From positions 1-64,000 of the forward strand of contig NZ_JAIQDG010000046.1 of assembly GCF_020037125.1 (NCBI RefSeq): a DNA stretch of 64,000 nucleotides, written 5' to 3'. Under the pieces are notes generated by a model. The model worked only from the letters and a program-made list of their open reading frames with translations, did not search any database and was not told the origin of the DNA. Below are positions 58,578-64,000 of this stretch, in pieces. Origin of the DNA: Myxococcus sp. RHSTA-1-4 (GTDB taxonomy: Bacteria > Myxococcota > Myxococcia > Myxococcales > Myxococcaceae). The stretch's first letter is position 1. The number at the start of each line of letters is the position of its first letter. The translations under genes were made by a program, and so were the position numbers.

Positions 58578-60215
58578 ATGGCCCACCCTCTCGCTGGCAA
58601 GCCTCCCCCGGAAGACCTCCTCATCGACCCCGAGAAGCTTCGCGCCGCGTATTACGCCGAGCGCCCGGACATGAACGTCCCGGAACAGCGCGTCGCCTTC
58701 GGCACCTCCGGCCACCGCGGCTCCTCCGCCCGCCGCAGCTTCAACGAAGCCCATATCGTTGCCGTCACCCAGGCCGTCTGCGAGTACCGCAAGGCGCAGG
58801 GCATCGACGGGCCGCTGTACCTGGGCATGGACACGCACGCCCTCTCCGACCCGGCGCAGAAGACGGCGCTGGAGGTGCTCGCCGCCAACGGCGTGCAGGT
58901 GCGCTTCAGCGACATCGCCACGCCCACGCCCGTCATCTCGCACGCCATCCTCACCTACAACCAGGGCCGCACCTCCGGGCTCGCGGACGGCATCGTCATC
59001 ACCCCGTCCCACAACCCGCCCGAGGACGGTGGCATCAAGTACAACCCGCCCAATGGCGGACCCGCGGACACCCACGTCACCGCGGGCGTCGAGCGCCGTG
59101 CCAACGAACTGCTCGCCAGCGGCAACGCAGGTGTGCAGCGCACCCCGTACGAGCGCGCCCGCACCGCCCCCACCGTGAAGCCGTACGACTTCATCACCCC
59201 GTACGTGGAGGACCTGGGCAGCGTCATCGACATGGAGGCCCTGCGCGGCGGCAAGCTGAAGATTGGCGCGGACCCGCTCGGCGGCTCCAACCTGGCGTAC
59301 TGGGAGCCCATCGCCACCCGGTACGGGCTGAACCTCCACGTGGTGAACCCCACGCTGGACCCCACGTTCCGGTTCATGCCCCTGGACCATGACGGGAAGA
59401 TCCGCATGGACTGCTCGTCGCCGTACGCCATGGCCAACCTGGTGCGACTGAAGGACCAGTACGACATCGCCTTCGGCAACGACGCGGACTCGGACCGGCA
59501 CGGCATCGTCACCCGCAGCATGGGGCTGATGAACCCCAACCACTACCTCGCGGTGGCCATCAACTACCTCTTCCGCAACCGGCCCGGCTGGAAGCCCGGC
59601 ACCGCGGTGGGCAAGACGCTGGTGAGCAGCAGCCTCATCGACCGCGTGGCGAAGGACCTGGGCCGCCGCGTCGTCGAGGTGCCGGTGGGCTTCAAGTGGT
59701 TCGTGGACGGACTGTTGGACGGCTCGCTCGGCTTCGGTGGCGAGGAGAGCGCCGGCGCGTCCTTCCTCCGCCGCGACGGCACCGTGTGGACCACGGACAA
59801 GGACGGCATCATCCTGGACCTGCTGGCGGTGGAAATCCTCGCGCGCACCGGCAAGGACCCCGGCGAACACTACCGCGACCTGGCGGCGAAGTTCGGCGCG
59901 CCCCACTACACGCGCATCGACCAGGCGGCCACGCCCGCGCAGAAGGCGGCCCTCAAGAAGCTCTCCCCGGAGTCGGTGAAGGCCACCACGCTCGCGGGCG
60001 AGCCCATCCTCCAGCGCCTCACGCGCGCTCCCGGCAACAACGCGGACATCGGCGGGCTGAAGGTGGTGGCGGAGAACGGCTGGTTCGCCGCCCGCCCCTC
60101 CGGCACCGAGGACGTCTACAAAATCTACGCGGAGAGCTTCCGCGACGAGGCCCACCTCCAGGCGCTCGTCCAGGAGGCGCGGGCCATCGTCAGTGACGCC
60201 TTCGCCGCGAAGTAG
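58578..60215 (+). CDS. pgm: Phosphoglucomutase
   Basis: 545-aa alpha-D-phosphohexomutase that interconverts glucose 1-phosphate and glucose 6-phosphate through a phosphoserine, feeding glycogen, trehalose and polysaccharide synthesis. The active-site motif is 'GTSGHRGSS' near residue 44; the phosphoserine loop proper is 'TPSHNPPEDGG' (Ser at about 141). The metal loop is 'GNDADSDRHG' near 300, the sugar-binding loop 'GGEESAGASF' near 390, and the phosphate loop 'ARPSGTEDVYKIY' near 510. The length and motif set match Pgm rather than ManB/GlmM. The start codon is 9 nt after a TATCGT box. Confidence 0.95.
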   Translation: MAHPLAGKPPPEDLLIDPEKLRAAYYAERPDMNVPEQRVAFGTSGHRGSSARRSFNEAHIVAVTQAVCEYRKAQGIDGPLYLGMDTHALSDPAQKTALEVLAANGVQVRFSDIATPTPVISHAILTYNQGRTSGLADGIVITPSHNPPEDGGIKYNPPNGGPADTHVTAGVERRANELLASGNAGVQRTPYERARTAPTVKPYDFITPYVEDLGSVIDMEALRGGKLKIGADPLGGSNLAYWEPIATRYGLNLHVVNPTLDPTFRFMPLDHDGKIRMDCSSPYAMANLVRLKDQYDIAFGNDADSDRHGIVTRSMGLMNPNHYLAVAINYLFRNRPGWKPGTAVGKTLVSSSLIDRVAKDLGRRVVEVPVGFKWFVDGLLDGSLGFGGEESAGASFLRRDGTVWTTDKDGIILDLLAVEILARTGKDPGEHYRDLAAKFGAPHYTRIDQAATPAQKAALKKLSPESVKATTLAGEPILQRLTRAPGNNADIGGLKVVAENGWFAARPSGTEDVYKIYAESFRDEAHLQALVQEARAIVSDAFAAK

Positions 60216-60280
60216 CCCACGCGAAGCTGGACCCGGGTTCCTCCGCGCGCTTGCATGGCGCCGGAGGAGTCCTCCCGCGC

Positions 60281-60640
60281 ATGGAAACCGCGAAGCTCGC
60301 CTTGCAGTACCTGCTCGCCCTGCTCATGGTGGCCGCGGGCCTGAATCACTTCCGCAACCCGCGCTTCTACCTGCGCATCATGCCGCCGTACCTGCCGTGG
60401 CACGGCCCCCTCGTGTTCTGGAGCGGCGTGGCGGAGGTGCTGCTGGGCGTGGGGCTGGTGGTGCCGCAGACGCAGCGGCTGGCGGCGTGGGGGCTCATCG
60501 CCCTGTTCGTGGCAGTGTTCCCCGCCAACCTCTACATGACGATGAATCCGGAGAAGTTCCGGAAAATCCCCCTGGTGCTGCTCTGGCTGCGGCTTCCCCT
60601 CCAGGGCGTCCTCATCCTCTGGGCCTGGTGGTACACCTGA
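60281..60640 (+). CDS. DoxX-like membrane protein
   Basis: 119-aa integral membrane protein with four predicted helices, of the DoxX/DoxD-like group. Helix 1 is 'LALQYLLALLMVAAGLNHF', helix 2 'LVFWSGVAEVLLGVGLVV', helix 3 'LAAWGLIALFVAVFPANLY' and helix 4 'LPLQGVLILWAWWYT'. The landmarks 'GLNHFRNPRFYLRIMPPYLPW' (in part: GLNHFRNP) and 'NLYM' are typical. The ATG at 60281 removes ten residues of a longer frame from 60251. A GGAGGAG lies 13 nt upstream. The function of such small family members is not defined. Confidence 0.85.
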   Translation: METAKLALQYLLALLMVAAGLNHFRNPRFYLRIMPPYLPWHGPLVFWSGVAEVLLGVGLVVPQTQRLAAWGLIALFVAVFPANLYMTMNPEKFRKIPLVLLWLRLPLQGVLILWAWWYT

Positions 60641-60663
60641 GCCACGGAGCGCCTGTCCGCCCG

Positions 60664-60676
60664 CCGGCCCTGCCGG
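60664..60676 (+). terminator. Weak hairpin after the DoxX-like gene
   Basis: CCGGC (60664-60668) and GCCGG (60672-60676) with a 3-nt loop, between the DoxX-like gene and the rpoZ promoter. It is short and has no T-run. Confidence 0.3.
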
Positions 60677-60687
60677 TGCGTCCTTCC

Positions 60688-60716
60688 TTGACTCGACGGG
60701 AGGTGCTCTTTAGGTT
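60688..60716 (+). promoter_or_regulatory. Promoter of rpoZ
   Basis: TTGACT (60688-60693), 17 nt, TAGGTT (60711-60716). Transcription would begin near 60724, leaving a leader of about 35 nt with an AAGGAC Shine-Dalgarno sequence. Confidence 0.6.
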
Positions 60717-60758
60717 CCCACCCTTTCAGTAGTCCCAACGAAATCCGAAGGACGTTCC

Positions 60759-60995
60759 ATGGCTCGCGTTACCGTCGAAGACTGCCTCCCCCTCGTCGAC
60801 AACCGGTTCGCGCTGGTGCTGCTCGCCGCCAAGCGCGCGCGCCAGCTCATGGCGGGTGCCCGCCCCATCATCGAGCAGTCCAAGAACAAGCCCCCCGTGC
60901 TCTCCCTGCGCGAGGTGGCCACCGGCCGCGTGAAGTTCGACCGCGACGTGCGCGAGGCGCTCTCCGGCAAGTACACCGCCGGCACCAAGCCGTAG
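60759..60995 (+). CDS. rpoZ: RNA polymerase omega subunit
   Basis: 78-aa omega subunit, full length for the short form. It binds the beta-prime subunit and helps assembly. Landmarks are 'MARVTVEDCLPLVDNRFALVLLAAKRARQL', in part 'VDNRFALVLLAAKRAR', which matches the conserved 'NRF.LV..AA.RARQL' motif, and 'KPPVLSLREVATGRV', the second conserved block. AAGGAC upstream serves as the Shine-Dalgarno sequence. It is often followed by spoT in other proteobacteria, but here it converges with a NUDIX gene. Confidence 0.97.
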   Translation: MARVTVEDCLPLVDNRFALVLLAAKRARQLMAGARPIIEQSKNKPPVLSLREVATGRVKFDRDVREALSGKYTAGTKP

Positions 60996-61013
60996 TCAGC
61001 CTCCCAGCCGTCC

Positions 61014-61496
61014 TCAGCCCCCGTCCTTCTCCGGTGTCCTGACCGCCGGGACGGGGGCTTCGGGGAGCAGGCCCTGCGAGCGCATCCACCGGACCGCGCG
61101 AGACGCCACGGCCTTCTCTCCCTTGTAGCCGAGCATCGGCACCAGCTGTGTCATCGGCACCCAGCGCACCTCGTCCACCTCCACGCGCGGCCCCGGCAGC
61201 GGCCCCAGCACGCCTTCCTGGTAGCGGAAGAGGAAGAAGTGGACGCGCTTGAAGATGCGCTGACCGCGGAACTGGTAGACGTAGCGGATCTCCCCCAGCG
61301 GCGCGATGAGCGTCGCGGTGAGCCCCGTCTCCTCGTGCACCTCTCGGCTCGCCGTCTGCTCCGGGCTCTCTCCCGGGTCGACGTGCCCCTTGGGCAGCGC
61401 CCACAAGGGCCGCCCGTGGGGACGAATGACGGCCACCTCCCAGGTGCCCGCACTCTCCCGGATGACAACCCCTCCTGCGGACGCCTCGCGTGGCAT
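61014..61496 (-). CDS. NUDIX hydrolase
   Basis: 160-aa NUDIX hydrolase. The Nudix box G-x5-E-x7-R-E-x-x-E-E-x-G is complete: 'GHVDPGESPEQTASREVHEETGL' across residues ~37-59 (landmark 'REVHEETGL'). The start 'REASAGGVVIRESAGTWEVAV' is the usual first strand. These enzymes hydrolyse nucleoside diphosphates linked to other groups, such as Ap4A, ADP-ribose or oxidised dNTPs. The substrate is not fixed by sequence. A TAGGGT box 8 nt before the ATG and lack of a Shine-Dalgarno sequence suggest a leaderless start. Confidence 0.93.
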   Translation of the reverse strand: MPREASAGGVVIRESAGTWEVAVIRPHGRPLWALPKGHVDPGESPEQTASREVHEETGLTATLIAPLGEIRYVYQFRGQRIFKRVHFFLFRYQEGVLGPLPGPRVEVDEVRWVPMTQLVPMLGYKGEKAVASRAVRWMRSQGLLPEAPVPAVRTPEKDGG

Positions 61497-61504
61497 ACCC
61501 GCCC

Positions 61505-61510
61505 ACCCTA
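61505..61510 (-). promoter_or_regulatory. Possible -10 element for the NUDIX gene
   Basis: On the minus strand TAGGGT (61505-61510) stands 8 nt before the ATG at 61496, with no Shine-Dalgarno sequence between. It is a weak -10 match (3/6 or 4/6). Confidence 0.25.
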
Positions 61511-61532
61511 GCCGAAGCGGGCGGGAAGGTGC

Positions 61533-62177
61533 TCACCCACCGTGCGCGAAATGGCGCAGCTTGGCCTCCGCCCCCAGCCGGTAGGCGTAGCGCAGGTCCC
61601 CCAGCAGCCTGTCCAGCCGGCGGCCGGTGACGTGGCCCATCAGCCGGGTGCAGAAGCGGCGGGACAGCCGGTTGGCCTCCTCGTAGCGCCACCGCTCCTG
61701 GGGGGACAGCCGCTCCCGGTAGGACACGCGCTCGAACAGCCGCTTCAGCAGCTCCTCCGCCCAGGCCCCCACGCCCTCGCCCCAGCGGTGCAGCAGGCAC
61801 ACCGCGAACTTGTCCACCTCCGCCTGGGCCTCCAGCTCCAGCAGCGACACCGTCCGGCCGTGCGCCGCCGTGTGCGCCACGTAGAGGAAGTGGCTGACGC
61901 CCTCGGCCACCTGGCAGTAGCCGTCCAGGTCTCCGTCCAGCAGGTACCCCAGCGGGCCCGCCGCGTAGGGCTTCAGCCTGTCCAGCAGCGAGGGGGCCAG
62001 GTACAGCGCCAGCTCCAGCGCGTCCCCGTCCTCACGCACCAGCAGCTCCTCCTCGCTCCGGCCGGTGCCGCCGAGCTGCACGGCGGCCTCCGTGTCCACC
62101 ACGAAGACCTCCGCCCTCGCCTCACACGTGAAGCCGTAGATGGCCTCCAGGTGGTCCTGCACGCGCCCTACCATCAT
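61533..62177 (-). CDS. Conserved hypothetical protein
   Basis: 214-aa cytoplasmic protein of unknown function ('MMVGRVQDHLEAIYGFTCEARAEVF' in part). It is acidic in the N-terminal half, and a helical C-terminus has 'HFLYVAHTAAHGRTVSLLELEAQAEVDKF', in part 'SHFLYVAHTAA', which is a recognisable myxobacterial block, and a basic end ('RRFCTRLMGHVTGRRLDRLLGDLRYAYRL', in part). It has no signal peptide or transmembrane helix. The double ATG at 62177 and 62174 follows GGGGAGGG. It is 17 bp after the upstream hypothetical gene and likely co-transcribed. I cannot assign a function. Confidence 0.75.
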   Translation of the reverse strand: MMVGRVQDHLEAIYGFTCEARAEVFVVDTEAAVQLGGTGRSEEELLVREDGDALELALYLAPSLLDRLKPYAAGPLGYLLDGDLDGYCQVAEGVSHFLYVAHTAAHGRTVSLLELEAQAEVDKFAVCLLHRWGEGVGAWAEELLKRLFERVSYRERLSPQERWRYEEANRLSRRFCTRLMGHVTGRRLDRLLGDLRYAYRLGAEAKLRHFAHGG

Positions 62178-62194
62178 GGCCGCCCTCCCCTGCG

Positions 62195-62785
62195 CTAGTT
62201 GGGGAGCTGCCCCTTGGAGGAGGGCATCATCCCCGCGTCCACCAGCACGCGCTCCAGCCGGTCATTCCCGGTGCGCTCCCAGGACTCGTAGACCTTGAGG
62301 GCCCCGCTCGGTCCGGCCTTCACCATGCCCCGCGCGGCGATCTCCTCCAGCACCTCCACCAGCACCCGGAACTTGTCGCGCAGCTCGCGGTACACCTGGG
62401 CCGCCGGGGACAGCTCCGCCACCTGCCCGTACGCCGTGCCGCCCATCTGGATGTAGTAGTCCGGGCCCACCACGCCCCCCTGCAGCGCGCCCGAGAAGAA
62501 GCCCGCCGTGTACAGCGAGACGTCCCCCAGCCGGCGCAGCGTGCGGATGCGCTCGTTGCGCTCCTGTTGCAGCGCCCGGTGGTACAGCAGCGCCAGTGGC
62601 TCGTGGTCCTTCCGGCCGTCCTCCTCGCGGGTGAACAGCTTGTCGGTGAGCGCGAACTCCGACAGGAGGTTCACCAGGTAGAACTCCGTCACCTCGGTAA
62701 TCACCACCCGCTGCCGCCCGATGACCTCGTCCAGGAGCGACTTGAAGAACTCCTTCAGCGACAGGGACGCCACCAGTTCACTCAT
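62195..62785 (-). CDS. Conserved hypothetical protein
   Basis: 196-aa cytoplasmic protein of unknown function, mostly helical ('LKEFFKSLLDEVIGRQRVVITEVTEFYLVNLLSEF', in part 'TEFYLVNLLSEFA'). It contains a short hydrophobic Gly-rich patch 'AGFFSGALQGGVVGPDYYIQMGG', in part. The start is the ATG at 62785, because GGGAGG lies 5 nt upstream. A GTG at 62791 lies within that Shine-Dalgarno region. It is the first gene of a short minus-strand transcription unit with the next hypothetical. It is divergent from groESL, and the distal CIRCE at 62897 lies about 112 bp upstream of this gene. Confidence 0.75.
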   Translation of the reverse strand: MSELVASLSLKEFFKSLLDEVIGRQRVVITEVTEFYLVNLLSEFALTDKLFTREEDGRKDHEPLALLYHRALQQERNERIRTLRRLGDVSLYTAGFFSGALQGGVVGPDYYIQMGGTAYGQVAELSPAAQVYRELRDKFRVLVEVLEEIAARGMVKAGPSGALKVYESWERTGNDRLERVLVDAGMMPSSKGQLPN

Positions 62786-62896
62786 TGACACCTCCCGTCA
62801 TTCCCGCTGGTGAATCGCCCGCGGGACACATCGGAAAAGGTACCAACGGCCTCTGTCCCTGGCAAAAGCGACCCCCAATGATTCCGGGCACTTGCG

Positions 62897-62923
62897 CTGG
62901 CACTCGCCCCCTTCGAGTGCTAA
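62897..62923. promoter_or_regulatory. Second, distal CIRCE-like operator
   Basis: CTGGCACTC (62897-62905), 9 nt, GAGTGCTAA (62915-62923). The right half is perfect and the left half differs from TTAGCACTC at two positions. The spacing is exactly that of CIRCE, the site of the HrcA repressor. It is 184 bp from the proximal copy. Confidence 0.75.
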
Positions 62924-63036
62924 TCGGGCCCCGCCGGGCACGCGGCCGGGCGGACTCCCGTCCCGGTGGCCGGGAAAGGGAAAAACACAGGAATGACGGG
63001 GAGTTGGCAACACATGAGACGCCGGTCCCACGTCGC

Positions 63037-63064
63037 TTGACGGGTCGACTTCCCTGGTTATTAT
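63037..63064 (+). promoter_or_regulatory. Sigma-70 promoter of groESL
   Basis: TTGACG (63037-63042), 16 nt, TATTAT (63059-63064), a strong match for this GC-rich genome. The start would be near 63071, so the CIRCE at 63081-63107 sits in the early transcribed region, where HrcA blocks transcription. Confidence 0.75.
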
Positions 63065-63080
63065 CCGCCGCGCCTGGGCG

Positions 63081-63107
63081 TTAGCACTCATGAGGTGCGA
63101 GTGCTAA
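63081..63107. promoter_or_regulatory. CIRCE operator (HrcA site)
   Basis: TTAGCACTC (63081-63089), 9 nt, GAGTGCTAA (63099-63107): a perfect consensus CIRCE element. HrcA repression of groESL in the absence of heat stress is the established role. Confidence 0.96.
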
Positions 63108-63197
63108 TGCCCCGGGTCTCACGACCCTATCTACCCCCAAGCGGCGTCCCGGCCGGAGGTTTTCCAAGGGACGGGCGCCTCACATAAGGAGCAGATC

Positions 63198-63488
63198 ATG
63201 AAGATTCGTCCCCTGCAGGATCGGCTCATCGTCAAGCGCGTCGCCGAGGAGACCAAGACCAAGGGCGGTCTCTTCATCCCGGACACGGCGAAGGAGAAGC
63301 CCCTCGAGGGCAAGGTCATCGCCGTGGGCAACGGCAAGGTGCTCGAGGACGGCAAGGTCCGCCCGATGGACATCAAGGCCGGTGACACCATCCTGTTCAG
63401 CAAGTACGCGGGCACGGAGATCAAGCTCGACGGCGAGGAGCACCTCATCCTCCGTGAGGAGGATGTGCTCGGCGTGATCGAGAAGTAA
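63198..63488 (+). CDS. groES: Co-chaperonin GroES
   Basis: 96-aa GroES, full length. It caps the GroEL ring and helps fold proteins. Landmarks are 'KIRPLQDRLIVKRV' at the N-terminus, the mobile loop 'EETKTKGGLFIPDTAKEKP', in part 'KTKGGLFIPD', 'EGKVIAVGNGKV' and the C-terminal 'ILREEDVLGVIEK'. The start has AAGGAG 7 nt upstream. It is 37 bp before groEL and under control of the CIRCE at 63081. Confidence 0.98.
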   Translation: MKIRPLQDRLIVKRVAEETKTKGGLFIPDTAKEKPLEGKVIAVGNGKVLEDGKVRPMDIKAGDTILFSKYAGTEIKLDGEEHLILREEDVLGVIEK

Positions 63489-63525
63489 TCCCGGCCCTTC
63501 CCACCCCTTTCAAGGAATCATCCAC

Positions 63526-64000
<475 letters not shown>

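Larger units (their letters stand above)
62786..63197. other. groESL control region
   Basis: A 412-bp divergent gap between the hypothetical gene at 62785 and groES at 63198. It holds two CIRCE operators (62897-62923 and 63081-63107) and a sigma-70 promoter (63037-63064). The 100-nt stretch 62924-63036 shows nothing I can name. No small gene with a Shine-Dalgarno sequence is convincing here. Confidence 0.7.

Noticed and set aside
62785..63084. 99-codon plus frame in the groESL control region
   Set aside because: It overlaps the distal CIRCE and the promoter, has no family resemblance and no Shine-Dalgarno sequence.

Overview
The window looks like chromosomal DNA of a myxobacterium of the Myxococcaceae (Myxococcus, Corallococcus or Pyxidicoccus type). 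GC is very high, codon third positions are almost all G or C, and there are several Asp/Gly/Pro-rich lipoproteins. The centre holds the large Glt (Agm/Agl) gliding-motility cluster, which I recognise from protein architecture and gene order. The order gltD-E-F-G-H-x-I-J followed about 25 genes later by groES-groEL matches what I remember of the M. xanthus chromosome. I could not run a search, so genus and species are not assigned.

Layout. 1-5.4 kb: a lipoprotein of atypical base composition, a conserved protein with RelA/SpoT-like motifs, a MORN-repeat secreted protein and a Cys-rich lipoprotein. 5.65-30.4 kb, all on the minus strand: the gliding cluster, read gltD, gltE, gltF, gltG, gltH, an RGG/RGE-repeat TPR protein, gltI (about 4090 aa) and gltJ. 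It encodes periplasmic and outer-membrane TPR proteins (GltD, GltE), inner-membrane FHA/zinc-ribbon/TonB-like proteins (GltG, GltJ), an outer-membrane protein (GltH) and a giant cytoplasmic TPR scaffold (GltI). 30.7-38.6 kb: a small hypothetical, a DnaC-like ATPase, CutA, a histidine kinase, a large DMFA-like/NHL lipoprotein and aspartate kinase. 38.7-43.4 kb: a four-gene Gld-type ABC exporter operon behind a near-consensus sigma-70 promoter. 43.5-51.6 kb, minus strand: a SET-domain protein, an alpha/beta hydrolase with a coupled small protein, an ABC permease fused to an M1 aminopeptidase with its ATPase, a metallophosphoesterase and a nucleotidyltransferase-like protein.

51.8-56.7 kb, plus strand, is the most unusual block. 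Two paralogous lipoproteins bracket an ECF sigma factor, a ZAS-type anti-sigma factor and an exported caspase-fold protein with a beta-barrel-like C-terminus. The genes overlap by ATGA or lie close together and end at a strong hairpin. I infer an envelope-stress or cell-fate module. 56.8-61.0 kb: an AmpG-like MFS permease, phosphoglucomutase, a DoxX-like protein and rpoZ. 61.0-62.8 kb, minus strand: a NUDIX hydrolase and two hypotheticals. 62.8-64 kb: a control region with two CIRCE operators and a sigma-70 promoter, then groES and the 5' part of groEL, cut by the window end.

Promoters and terminators inside the gliding cluster suggest that gltI and gltJ can be transcribed separately from gltD-H. 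Several genes (52802, 56819, 58578, 61496) have a TAnnnT box 7-9 nt before the start codon and no Shine-Dalgarno sequence, suggesting leaderless transcripts. I saw no tRNA, rRNA, CRISPR array, insertion sequence or prophage gene.
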